Positions 25,216 to 31,355 of a stretch of DNA of 31,719 nucleotides are shown piece after piece. Under the pieces are notes generated by a model, which searched no databases, was not told the origin of the DNA, and worked only from the letters and a program-made list of their open reading frames with translations. A program made the position numbers and the translations under genes. This DNA is from a virus: the IMG/VR virus record IMGVR_UViG_3300021197_000734, positions 1 through 31,719 of that record. One strand, 5' to 3'. The number at the start of each line of letters is the position of its first letter. Within the stretch, counting starts at the first letter, position 1.

Positions 25216-27061
25216 ACCACCTAAAGAGTGGAACGCTCCACAATCCTTTCCTGATTTATCACAGGCAAAGGAGATAGCAATAGATTTAGAGACATACGAT
25301 CCTGGAATCAAGGACACCGGACCAGGTTGGGCTACAGGTAATGGACATGTTGTAGGTATAGCAATCGCAGTAGATGGATTCAAAGGTTATTATCCTCTAA
25401 GACATGAAGGGGGCGGTAACTTTGATGAAGATATCGTCAGAGAAATATTTAAAAAAGGTTTTGAAAACAATGCAGATAAAATTTTTCACAATGCAAGTTA
25501 TGACATAGGCTGGTTGAAACGCTGGGGTATCAATGTCAAAGGTAGGATAATTGATACGATGATAGCTGCGGCATTGATTGATGAGAACAGAATGCCAGGT
25601 CAGTACAATTTAAATGCAGTAGCAAGAGATTATATACAAGAAAAGAAAGACGAGCGTTTATTATACGAAGCTGCACAAGCTTGGCAAATTGATGCTAAGG
25701 CAGAAATGTATAAGTTACCTTATCAATATGTAGGTCCTTATGCAGAGCAGGACGCAGATCTTACACTAAGATTATGGCAAGCACTCAAAGTGGAGATGAA
25801 TAGACAAGAGTTGCACCATATATTCTATTTAGAATCAGAATTATTACCTGTTTTAGTTGAGATGAAATGGAAGGGTGTCAGGATAGATTTAGATAAAGCC
25901 GATGCTTTGAAGAAGCAGATTATGGCTAAAGAAAAAAAATTATTACAAGAAATAAAAAAGGATGTAGGGTTTGATGTAGAGGTCTTTGCACCTTCGTCCG
26001 TGGCAAAAGCATTTGACAAAAAAGGTATTTTGTATAACAAAACACCCACAGGACTACCTAGTTTTGATAAAAATTTCTTAGGAACATTACAAGATCCTCT
26101 ATCTAAAAAGATAGTCGAGTCAAGAGAATTATTTAAAGCCAGGTCTACGTTTATAGATTCTTTACTAAAACATGAGAAAAATGGCCGTATTCATGGCGAA
26201 ATCAATCAATTAAAATCAGATCAAGGTGGTACAATTACAGGTAGATTAAGTATGTCTAATCCTAATTTACAGCAGATACCAGCTAGAAATCAAAACATTG
26301 GTCCTTTAATTCGATCTTTGTTTATACCAGAAGAAGGTTGTAGTTGGGGTAGCTTTGATTACTCACAGCAAGAGCCTCGATTAGTTGTACACTTTGCAGC
26401 TCTAACTCATGGTGGACTTGATGGTGCAGAGGAGTTTGTAGATTCTTACAGAGAAACTAACGATACAGACTTTCACCAGATAGCTGCAGAGATGGCAGGG
26501 ATAGAGCGTAAGGTTGCTAAGACCATGAACCTCGGACTGTTCTATGGTATGGGTCAAAAGAAATTAGGTAGTGAGTTAGGAATGGGTGAAGACGATACAA
26601 AAGAATTATTTGAGAAGTATCATAGTCGTGTGCCTTTTGTAAAACAATTGATGAGTCTTGCTAGTAAGTCAGCAAATGATAATGGCCAGGTCAGAACTAT
26701 ACTAGGTCGTATCTGTCATTTTGATTTATGGGAACCTACTAAGTGGGGAGTGCATAAAGCGTTAGCACGTGATGAGGCAATGCGTAAGTATGGATCTAAT
26801 TTAAAAAGAGCATTTATATATAAAGCTTTAAATAAACTTATCCAGGGTAGTGCAGCTGATCAAACTAAAAAAGCAATGATAGAAGTATACAAAGCTGGTA
26901 TTACACCTCACATACAAGTACACGATGAATTAAATTGTTCTTGCAGAGATGAAAAAGACATTAAATTAATAAAAGAAATTATGGAAAACTGTATTGAGTT
27001 AGAAGTACCAAGTAAGGTAGATCCAAAGATAGGAACATCATGGGGAACGATAAAAAATTAA
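25190..27061 (+). CDS. polA: DNA polymerase I family (family A) with 3'-5' exonuclease
   Basis: 623 residues. The 3'-5' exonuclease motifs are intact: 'IDLET' (Asp32, Glu34), 'FHNASYDIGW' (Asp105) and 'YAEQD' (Tyr184, Asp188). Polymerase motif A is 'SFDYSQQEPRL' (Asp390), motif B 'RKVAKTMNLGLFYG' (Arg440, Lys444) and motif C 'QVHDEL' (Asp579). No 5'-3' exonuclease domain is present, as is usual for phage PolA. The residue matching E. coli Phe762 is Leu448 (codon 26531-26533). It is presumably the replicative polymerase working with the upstream primase and helicase. The ATG overlaps the nuclease gene by 26 bases, with a somewhat distant GGAG. Confidence 0.95.
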   Translation: MSTQRPLFEPPKEWNAPQSFPDLSQAKEIAIDLETYDPGIKDTGPGWATGNGHVVGIAIAVDGFKGYYPLRHEGGGNFDEDIVREIFKKGFENNADKIFHNASYDIGWLKRWGINVKGRIIDTMIAAALIDENRMPGQYNLNAVARDYIQEKKDERLLYEAAQAWQIDAKAEMYKLPYQYVGPYAEQDADLTLRLWQALKVEMNRQELHHIFYLESELLPVLVEMKWKGVRIDLDKADALKKQIMAKEKKLLQEIKKDVGFDVEVFAPSSVAKAFDKKGILYNKTPTGLPSFDKNFLGTLQDPLSKKIVESRELFKARSTFIDSLLKHEKNGRIHGEINQLKSDQGGTITGRLSMSNPNLQQIPARNQNIGPLIRSLFIPEEGCSWGSFDYSQQEPRLVVHFAALTHGGLDGAEEFVDSYRETNDTDFHQIAAEMAGIERKVAKTMNLGLFYGMGQKKLGSELGMGEDDTKELFEKYHSRVPFVKQLMSLASKSANDNGQVRTILGRICHFDLWEPTKWGVHKALARDEAMRKYGSNLKRAFIYKALNKLIQGSAADQTKKAMIEVYKAGITPHIQVHDELNCSCRDEKDIKLIKEIMENCIELEVPSKVDPKIGTSWGTIKN

Positions 27062-27234
27062 AAATTTTAGATGCTGAATGTTACAACTGCAAAGAAGTTA
27101 TTGTTCCTGTGGATCAAAAAAGAAAAGAGGAGGGCAGACAAATTTACTCGTGTCCTAACTGTGGTGAGGAGTTTTTTGTTGAAAATACTATTGTTTTTGA
27201 AGCAGAAGAGGACGAAATTGTTACTTATCATTGA
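27040..27234 (+). CDS. Zinc-ribbon protein
   Basis: 64 residues, overlapping the polymerase 3' end by 22 bases with AGGAA as ribosome site. Two Cys pairs, 'CYNCK' and 'CPNCGEEF', are 21 residues apart, a classic zinc ribbon. The tail is acidic ('FEAEEDEIVTYH'). Such tiny zinc ribbons often bind nucleic acid or act as an accessory to RNA or DNA polymerase. The direct overlap with the polymerase gene suggests a link with replication, but a transcription-modulating role is equally possible. Confidence 0.7.
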   Translation: MGNDKKLKILDAECYNCKEVIVPVDQKRKEEGRQIYSCPNCGEEFFVENTIVFEAEEDEIVTYH

Positions 27235-27259
27235 CATGTCCCATATAATTAGGTAAATT

Positions 27260-27361
27260 ATGGGGATACATTGGTTAAATATATTTATAGTTATTGTGTT
27301 TTTAGCAATCTTTTGGAAACAAATATTAATAGCTATAGCTGTGCTAACCTTATTATTTTAG
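27260..27361 (+). CDS. 33-residue hydrophobic membrane micropeptide
   Basis: An ATG at 27260 opens a frame of one short polar start ('MGIHWLN') followed by almost unbroken hydrophobic sequence ('IFIVIVFLAIFWKQILIAIA') to the end. It would be a single-pass or hairpin membrane peptide. The TAG at 27359-27361 is immediately followed by the ribosome site of the next gene. There is no clear ribosome site of its own. It could be a holin-like or host-membrane peptide, or a chance frame in an AT-rich region. Support is mainly packing and composition. Confidence 0.45.
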   Translation: MGIHWLNIFIVIVFLAIFWKQILIAIAVLTLLF

Positions 27362-27371
27362 GAGAAAGTAA

Positions 27372-27488
27372 ATGAAAATAGATAAAAGATCAAAAGAAAG
27401 TGTTTATATAACAATCAATGGTTGGGTTTATTATATTGATGATTCAACAGGAGAACAAATAATGCAAAAATGGAAGGAATCAAAGTAA
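27372..27488 (+). CDS. 38-residue hypothetical protein
   Basis: The ATG at 27372 has GGAG eight to eleven bases upstream. The product is hydrophilic and charged ('MKIDKRSKESVYITINGWVY' then 'YIDDSTGEQIMQKWKESK'), with a short beta-like centre and helical end. It is followed with no gap by the next ATG. No family is recognised. Good ribosome site and close packing support a real gene. Confidence 0.6.
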   Translation: MKIDKRSKESVYITINGWVYYIDDSTGEQIMQKWKESK

Positions 27489-27638
27489 ATGAATCCCGCA
27501 AAATATAAATCAGTTGCCGTGTCGTTAAACATATGGCGATTGTTAAAACTGTTAGGTGCTGATGATTTTAGATCAGTCGGTAAAGTTATTGAATGGCTTT
27601 GTATACAGGAATGTAAAAAACGAAACATTGAGGTATGA
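27489..27638 (+). CDS. 49-residue basic hypothetical protein
   Basis: Starts directly after the previous stop and overlaps the next start (ATGA). The peptide is helical, with 'SLNIWRLLKLLGADDFRSVG' and 'KVIEWLCIQECKKRN', net basic, and has two Cys. It could bind nucleic acid or a host protein. No ribosome site is evident, so translation is probably coupled. No family is recognised. Confidence 0.5.
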   Translation: MNPAKYKSVAVSLNIWRLLKLLGADDFRSVGKVIEWLCIQECKKRNIEV

Positions 27639-28102
27639 GTTTTTGTCCACAATGCATGTGTCCCGAACATCCGAACATGTCGTGCATATGGTGTGGATGT
27701 TTACACATAGAAGAAATACAGGAGAAAAAAGAAATGAAAAAAGACGAAGCAGTTAAAATTTTATTAAAATATGTCGAGACCGATCATGCAGACCACACTT
27801 TACAAGAGGCTGTACAGGTCTTAAAAGACGAAAAAAAAGAACCAAAAAAGTTTAGAGTAGCTGTTAAACAAACAACGACACTACACTATGAAGTTTTGCA
27901 CGATAGTCTAGAGGAGGCCATAGACGAAGTGCAGAAAAAAGTAAACGAGAGGGACTGGGGTACTTTACTAACATTTCCTCCTGGGTCTCCTGATTACATC
28001 CCTATCCCTCCTTTTACTGAATACGAAATTAAGGATGTGTTTGTCAAAGAACATGTACTTAAACCTAATCCCCACAGCGAAGGGGGTTCATCTGACACCT
28101 AG
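27635..28102 (+). CDS. Cys-rich N-terminus fused to an unknown alpha/beta protein
   Basis: 155 residues from an ATG overlapping the previous stop. The first 24 residues hold seven possible metal ligands (Cys4, Cys7, Cys9, His12, Cys17, Cys20, Cys22 in 'CPQCMCPEHPNMSCIWCGCL'), probably a zinc finger. From residue 34 onward there is 'MKKDEAVKILLKYVETDHAD', a helical module seen in other small phage proteins, then a beta-rich part. An internal in-frame ATG at 27734 has its own AGGAG (27720-27724, spacing nine), so a shorter 122-residue product is also likely. Function is unknown. Confidence 0.6.
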   Translation: MSFCPQCMCPEHPNMSCIWCGCLHIEEIQEKKEMKKDEAVKILLKYVETDHADHTLQEAVQVLKDEKKEPKKFRVAVKQTTTLHYEVLHDSLEEAIDEVQKKVNERDWGTLLTFPPGSPDYIPIPPFTEYEIKDVFVKEHVLKPNPHSEGGSSDT

Positions 28103-28103
28103 A

Positions 28104-28220
28104 ATGAAACATAGGGGTACCAATGCATTTTATCTTCGCAATCCTTTCGTGCTCGGTATTCCTAATCCTTACCTCTATAAGATAGGAAGTGGTGTGACAG
28201 CCCGGAGAGACGGGCACTAA
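28104..28220 (+). CDS. Possible 38-residue basic peptide
   Basis: An ATG one base after the previous stop opens 'MKHRGTNAFYLRNPFVLGIP' and ends '..TARRDGH' at a TAA just before the next ribosome site. The product is basic with aromatic residues. There is no ribosome site and no family match, so this may be a chance frame; without it the interval up to 28229 would have no gene. Its last third is occupied by a GC-rich hairpin. Confidence 0.3.
   Translation: MKHRGTNAFYLRNPFVLGIPNPYLYKIGSGVTARRDGH
28200..28215 (+). other. GC-rich RNA hairpin before the oxygenase gene
   Basis: GCCCG (28200-28204) pairs with CGGGC (28211-28215) across a GAGAGA loop, ending four bases before AAGGAG of the next gene. 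There is no T-run, so it is not a terminator. It could modulate translation or mRNA stability. The stem is short (5 bp). Confidence 0.35.
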
Positions 28221-28229
28221 GGAGAAAGT

Positions 28230-28886
28230 ATGGAAAAACAGATTAGTTATGATTTATATACGCCTTTCGGACCACGGATCCTGAAAAGTTCGATACCTCA
28301 AAACATTGTTGATGAAGTAAATAAAAAGGCAGATGATATCTTAGATGATGAAAAAAAATCAGAACAATTAGATTACAGTGGCAATTTGGCAGGTAATGTA
28401 AAGAAAGAAATCGCTTTGTCGTTGGGTGAAATTAAATCACTAGAATTAGTGGTTAATAAATTAGTGACGGAGTATATATTAAAGACAGTAGGTAGTCAAT
28501 TTAACCCTGAAACTACGAACATGACGTATACGTCATGGGTCGTTAGTCAGTACGCTGGTGATTTTAACCCTGTACATATACATGATTCGCAGCTATCGGG
28601 TGTGTTTTTTTTAAAAGTTCCGCCAGGATACGAAGAAGAATACAGAAGAGAAGATCATTATCCGAGTGTGGGTTGTTTAGAATTTTTAGGAAGTGTGCCG
28701 AATACATTTAGTAAACATTCGTATATGGCTAAACCCCAGATAGGTGACTTATATTTATTTCCTAGTTGGCTATCGCACCAGGTTTATCCGTTTCGCAGTG
28801 AAGGGGAGCGTAGATCAATGGCATTTAATATTCACTTACGAGCCAAGGCTCCCGGAACAGACGTTGGTAAAGGTATCGATAAGTAG
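28230..28886 (+). CDS. 2-oxoglutarate/Fe(II)-dependent oxygenase
   Basis: 218 residues with a good ribosome site (AAGGAG). The double-stranded beta-helix signatures of the putative 2OG-Fe(II) oxygenase family (PF13759-like) are present: 'FNPVHIHDSQLSGVFFLKVP' with His116/His118/Asp119, then 'GDLYLFPSWLSHQVYPF' with His183, and 'GERRSMAFNIH' with Arg194/Arg195 for 2OG binding. The family oxidises small molecules, proteins or nucleic-acid bases; the substrate cannot be told here. Such genes are common in marine phages and are regarded as auxiliary. It ends at a TAG that overlaps the GTG of the next micropeptide. Confidence 0.85.
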   Translation: MEKQISYDLYTPFGPRILKSSIPQNIVDEVNKKADDILDDEKKSEQLDYSGNLAGNVKKEIALSLGEIKSLELVVNKLVTEYILKTVGSQFNPETTNMTYTSWVVSQYAGDFNPVHIHDSQLSGVFFLKVPPGYEEEYRREDHYPSVGCLEFLGSVPNTFSKHSYMAKPQIGDLYLFPSWLSHQVYPFRSEGERRSMAFNIHLRAKAPGTDVGKGIDK

Positions 28887-28990
28887 TGGCACACACAGGG
28901 AGAGCAGGCTTTCACAAAGGTAGACGAAAGCTCGGGTCAAAGAAAAGAAAGAGACGCTCTTCTCGATATAAGAATAGGAGAAAAAAGTGA
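28886..28990 (+). CDS. 34-residue Arg/Lys-rich micropeptide
   Basis: A GTG start overlaps the oxygenase stop (TAGTG), and the TGA overlaps the next GTG start. Seventeen of 34 residues are Lys or Arg ('AHTGRAGFHKGRRKLGSKKR' then more basic residues). It resembles small basic proteins I recall from other marine phages. It is probably nucleic-acid binding or virion-DNA associated; it could also act on ribosomes. Exact start/stop interlocking on both sides argues for translation despite a weak ribosome site. Confidence 0.6.
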   Translation: MAHTGRAGFHKGRRKLGSKKRKRRSSRYKNRRKK

Positions 28991-29121
28991 ACACAGTAGT
29001 ATTTATATTATTTGGAGTTGTGATTCTGCAGCTCTGCTTCGTGATCTTTTTGTTATGGGTTATCGGAACACGGCAATATGAAATTAACAAAGATAAATTT
29101 AAGGATAGGTTTAGAAAATGA
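28987..29121 (+). CDS. 44-residue single-pass membrane protein
   Basis: A GTG start overlaps the previous stop by four bases (GTGA), with AGGAG just upstream. Residues 3-27 ('TVVFILFGVVILQLCFVIFL' and on) form a transmembrane helix; the tail is basic and polar ('QYEINKDKFKDRFRK'). The stop overlaps the next ATG by four bases (ATGA). Possible roles include holin-like or host-membrane protein. No family is recognised. Confidence 0.6.
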   Translation: MNTVVFILFGVVILQLCFVIFLLWVIGTRQYEINKDKFKDRFRK

Positions 29122-29279
29122 GTGAGATAGAAGAACTAAAAAAAGAAATAGAAATTTTACGAGAACAACTTCGAGATCAGAAAGAGTTGAATGAGTTTCA
29201 TCGCAAAATTAACGGTGATTTAAATGAAGAGTTAGATAAAGAAAAGAAAAAACATGCGGATTACGTATCACGGAGGTAA
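29118..29279 (+). CDS. 53-residue coiled-coil protein
   Basis: The ATG overlaps the previous stop (ATGA). The whole protein is a charged heptad helix ('MSEIEELKKEIEILREQLRD'), ending 'KKKHADYVSRR'. It may dimerise alone or pair with the membrane protein encoded just before it. No enzymatic features are visible. Its 3' end overlaps the next small gene by 26 bases. Confidence 0.6.
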   Translation: MSEIEELKKEIEILREQLRDQKELNEFHRKINGDLNEELDKEKKKHADYVSRR

Positions 29280-29433
29280 GCTCTATATTAGTTTGACGAA
29301 GGTAGAAGTCCAAGATGTCAAGGATAATGAAGGGCGCCCCTGTGAAATAGATATCGGTCATGTTCCGATGTTGATTGATGATGTCTTTAAGATTGCTAAA
29401 GAATACATAGCTGATATATCAAAAGAGCAATAG
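29254..29433 (+). CDS. 59-residue hypothetical protein
   Basis: An ATG inside the coiled-coil gene opens 'MRITYHGGKLYISLTKVEVQ' and ends 'FKIAKEYIADISKEQ'. The pattern is two or three beta strands followed by a helix, with one Cys. A GGAGG lies within the frame (29272-29276 region), so a later non-ATG start is possible, but none is obvious. No family is recognised. The protein-like composition and lack of other use for the sequence support it. Confidence 0.5.
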   Translation: MRITYHGGKLYISLTKVEVQDVKDNEGRPCEIDIGHVPMLIDDVFKIAKEYIADISKEQ

Positions 29434-29464
29434 TTATTACATTATTCGTGCCTATATTAAGGGC

Positions 29465-29623
29465 ATGTTAAAATTACTAAAGAATATATTTAAAACTCCT
29501 AGATTGCATATGGACGAAGGTGTTAAAGAATTTTGTAGGGCTGAGTACGGTAGAGAATGGAAGTACGCTTATAATTGTTATAAGCTAGATGGTCGTTTTC
29601 CTCGACTATTTCAATCTAAATAG
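29465..29623 (+). CDS. 52-residue basic/aromatic hypothetical protein
   Basis: The ATG at 29465 follows AAGGG very closely. The product 'MLKLLKNIFKTPRLHMDEGV' then 'KEFCRAEYGREWKYAYNCYK' is aromatic and basic, with a clear helical 'EGVKEFCRAEYGREW' core. It is the last of the plus-strand small genes and ends eight bases inside the convergent minus-strand gene. No family is recognised; a host-interaction peptide is only a guess. Confidence 0.55.
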   Translation: MLKLLKNIFKTPRLHMDEGVKEFCRAEYGREWKYAYNCYKLDGRFPRLFQSK

Positions 29624-29834
29624 ACGTTTGATCTTCTGGTATCGGGTACGCTGATACGCAAGTCATAGTTGTTGTATACGTAGGATCTCTTTGTTGCATG
29701 GTTGTTTCAAAATTGTTTTTGGCTAATGCACAGGATTGCAATGTATCATAAGGCACGGACCCCGCAACCCGGACACAGTCTACTGCAGGTTGTGTAATAC
29801 AAAAGACACCTACTAAAAAATACTTGATAATCAT
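29616..29834 (-). CDS. Small exported Cys-containing protein
   Basis: 72 residues. The N-terminus 'MIIKYFLVGVFCITQPAVDC' is a hydrophobic export signal, perhaps uncleaved. Three later Cys (20, 35, 59) and a polar rest ('YDTLQSCALAKNNFETTMQQ') suggest a disulfide-bonded periplasmic peptide. The residue before Cys12 is Phe, so a lipobox is unlikely. The start overlaps the metallopeptidase stop (TAATG), so both are made together. Function is unknown; an envelope role is inferred. Confidence 0.65.
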   Translation of the reverse strand: MIIKYFLVGVFCITQPAVDCVRVAGSVPYDTLQSCALAKNNFETTMQQRDPTYTTTMTCVSAYPIPEDQTSI

Positions 29835-30184
29835 TAATTGAGTTTCTTTGTCATGAGGTGTATCAAATAGTCTTTGAGATTACTTCTGGTTAATAGTTCT
29901 GTTGTAAAGTTTGCGTAAGCGTTCACAATATTTTCTTCTTCTGTTATCTTTTCTAGTTCATATTGATAGTGACACAAGTGAAACAGTTCATGGATAAGAA
30001 CGTTAAGTGTTGATTCGTTTTCCATGGCCATGATATTTTCATCTAAGACAATAGTCATCGGTGGTTTAGAATGAAAAGAGCCTTGCTGTTCACTCACTTC
30101 GTATGCTAGTTCGTGGCTCACGAGCTTTAAATGGACTTTAAAAGGTCCCATTTCAACGTACTCAGGTAATTTAGGTATTTTCAA
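29834..30184 (-). CDS. HExxH zinc metallopeptidase-like protein
   Basis: 116 residues from a TTG start that overlaps the upstream TGA (TTGA). The centre has 'VLIHELFHLCHY' with His65, Glu66 and His69, the zincin HExxH motif, followed by 'EEENIVNAYANFTTEL' with a possible third ligand at Glu83/84. This order recalls small phage SprT/ImmA-like metalloproteins. The N-terminus 'MKIPKLPEYVEMGPFKVHLK' supports the early start. It may cleave a phage or host protein, or be a degenerate binding protein. It lies in a minus-strand unit between two basic micropeptides and an exported peptide. Confidence 0.65.
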   Translation of the reverse strand: MKIPKLPEYVEMGPFKVHLKLVSHELAYEVSEQQGSFHSKPPMTIVLDENIMAMENESTLNVLIHELFHLCHYQYELEKITEEENIVNAYANFTTELLTRSNLKDYLIHLMTKKLN

Positions 30185-30258
30185 TAGTCTTTCTTCTTCT
30201 TTTTTTTCTTTTTCTTTTTTTTATCTTTGTCCTTGGACTTTGATTTTTTCTTAGCCAT
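30181..30258 (-). CDS. 25-residue poly-lysine micropeptide
   Basis: The ATG overlaps the upstream stop (TAATG), and the TGA overlaps the TTG of the metallopeptidase (TTGA). The sequence is MAKKKSKSKDKD, then eleven consecutive Lys and a final Asp-Tyr; 17 of 25 residues are Lys. Possible roles are DNA condensation, tight nucleic-acid binding or a translational pause before the next start. The A-rich coding tract is prone to slippage and sequencing error, so exact length is less sure than the reading frame's presence. Confidence 0.5.
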   Translation of the reverse strand: MAKKKSKSKDKDKKKKKKKKKKKDY

Positions 30259-30383
30259 TATTTACCTTTCGGTTTGACGCCACGTTTTTTCATGTTAATA
30301 GCAATAGCCGCCTGGCGTTTCAATTTCTTTTTACGCTTACCACCAGTCAATTGTTTAGGCATTTGTGCTCGTGAAATTGGCAT
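30258..30383 (-). CDS. 41-residue basic phage protein (MPISRAQM family)
   Basis: Begins 'MPISRAQMPKQLTGG' and continues with a Lys/Arg-rich stretch ('KRKKKLKRQAAIAINMKKRG') ending in GK. The 'MPISRAQM..QL' opening is, from memory, a recurrent start of short basic proteins in marine phages, function unknown. It is first in the minus-strand unit; its TAA overlaps the poly-Lys gene. No ribosome site is evident, so the mRNA may be nearly leaderless. Confidence 0.6.
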   Translation of the reverse strand: MPISRAQMPKQLTGGKRKKKLKRQAAIAINMKKRGVKPKGK

Positions 30384-30436
30384 ATAGTTGTATAGAATAT
30401 ATTTTTATTTTCTTTTTACAATTTTTTATTGAATAT

Positions 30437-30530
30437 GAGGTTACTGAGGTTACTTTTACAATAAGTAGTTGATTCTACTGTATAATAGAGGTAACTTATA
30501 GGTAACTTATAGGTTACCTGGTAACTTTTA
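30437..30530. repeat. GGTTAC / GGTAAC repeat cluster upstream of terS
   Basis: Tandem 9-mers GAGGTTACT occur at 30437-30445 and 30446-30454. After a 35-base gap come GGTAACTTATA at 30490-30500 and 30501-30511 (perfect tandem 11-mers), GGTTACC at 30512-30518, and GGTAACTTTTA at 30520-30530. The core GGTWAC appears six times and includes the inverted pair GGTAAC...GTTACC. It lies in the 225-base space between divergent genes that otherwise holds only AT-rich sequence. Candidate roles are operator, packaging (pac) site or iteron-type origin. Confidence 0.85.
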
Positions 30531-30541
30531 CTATACATGTC

Positions 30542-30570
30542 TTGCAAAATAAATAGTGATAAATAATAAT
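30542..30570 (+). promoter_or_regulatory. Candidate promoter for terminase small subunit
   Basis: TTGCAA (30542-30547) and AATAAT (30565-30570) are 17 bases apart. The -35 is identical to that of the replication promoter at 20040. It starts 12 bases after the last GGTAAC repeat, a position suited to control by a repeat-binding protein. The flank is so AT-rich that chance matches are likely. Confidence 0.35.
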
Positions 30571-30608
30571 AATAATGTATATATAAAACAACTATATGAT
30601 TAATTGAT

Positions 30609-31079
30609 ATGGGTAACGTAAGAAAGTTAACAACAAAACAACACAAGTTTGCAATGCTGATAGTCTCAAAAGGCGATCGCATGTCAGCAAAAGACTGTGC
30701 AATTGAAGCTGGTTTTTCAGAGAAGTCAGCACAACAAGCCGCAGCTAATCTCACTAATCCTAAAATGTTTCCTTTAGTAGTAGAAGAAATTGAAAGATTA
30801 CGTAGAGAATGGCAAGAAAAGTATAAAGTAAGTTATTCAAGGCATATCAAAAGATTAGATGATTTGTCCAGAGGTGCGGAAGAAGCAGGTAATTGGGCAG
30901 CAGCTGTAGCGGCTGAAAAGTCCAGAGGCCAGGCAGCAGGACTCTATATTGATAGAAAAGAAATACTTACAGGTTCTATAGATCAACTATCTAAGGTTGA
31001 AGTAGAAGAAAAACTAAGAGAAATAGAGAAACAGTTCAGTATTAATACTGATGCCATTGAAGTTCATCCTGAAGATTAG
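30609..31079 (+). CDS. terS: Terminase small subunit
   Basis: 156 residues. The N-terminus 'LTTKQHKFAMLIVSKGDRMS' followed by 'AIEAGFSEKSAQQAAANLTN' is the helix-turn-helix pattern of Terminase_2-type small subunits ('LTxKQxxF...A...AGYS..SA...A..LL.NP'). The C-terminal 'EKSRGQAAGLYIDRKEILTG' and 'VEEKLREIEKQ' match the oligomerisation/large-subunit-contact region of the family in marine phages. It binds concatemeric phage DNA and guides the large subunit (not in this window) to cut and package it. Its ATG lies 79 bases after the GGTAAC repeat cluster, which could be its recognition site. Confidence 0.8.
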   Translation: MGNVRKLTTKQHKFAMLIVSKGDRMSAKDCAIEAGFSEKSAQQAAANLTNPKMFPLVVEEIERLRREWQEKYKVSYSRHIKRLDDLSRGAEEAGNWAAAVAAEKSRGQAAGLYIDRKEILTGSIDQLSKVEVEEKLREIEKQFSINTDAIEVHPED

Positions 31080-31133
31080 TATTGCAATTCATAAATTTAT
31101 GGGATAAGTTATTCTATATAAGGAGAATATAGA

Positions 31134-31355
31134 ATGGCAAGAACTTATGTAAAGATTGAATTAGATAAAACAGAATTTGATATTATGTGCAATTGTTTGG
31201 ACATAACTTTGTTTGGTCGTAACGATCTGAAAAACCCGTTGGTCAAAATTCTTTGGCCTAAATTTAAATACAAGTTAACAGAACAACATAAGAAAGGAGG
31301 TTTAAAAAAAATAGATCATGAGCAAAATTATCGTAGGCTTACAGCAGATAGATGA
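31134..31355 (+). CDS. Hypothetical protein after terS
   Basis: 73 residues with a strong ribosome site (AAGGAG, eight bases upstream). It begins 'MARTYVKIELDKTEFDIMCN', with a strand and helix and one or two Cys, and ends basic ('HKKGGLKKIDHEQNYRRLTA'). No family is recognised. Its 3' end overlaps the next gene by 38 bases. It probably belongs to the packaging transcript; function is unknown. Confidence 0.65.
   Translation: MARTYVKIELDKTEFDIMCNCLDITLFGRNDLKNPLVKILWPKFKYKLTEQHKKGGLKKIDHEQNYRRLTADR

Noticed and set aside
27071-27256. Alternate-frame open frame inside the zinc-ribbon gene
   Set aside because: It is frame-shifted relative to the zinc-ribbon gene and lacks its Cys pairs and ribosome site.
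27231-27259. Perfect TTGACA (27231) and TATAAT (27244) hexamers
   Set aside because: They are only seven bases apart, so they cannot form one promoter. TTGACA with TAAATT at 17 bases abuts the ATG directly, which would leave no leader.
30437-30530. CRISPR array
   Set aside because: The repeats are 9-11 bases, directly adjacent and without unique spacers; no cas genes are present.
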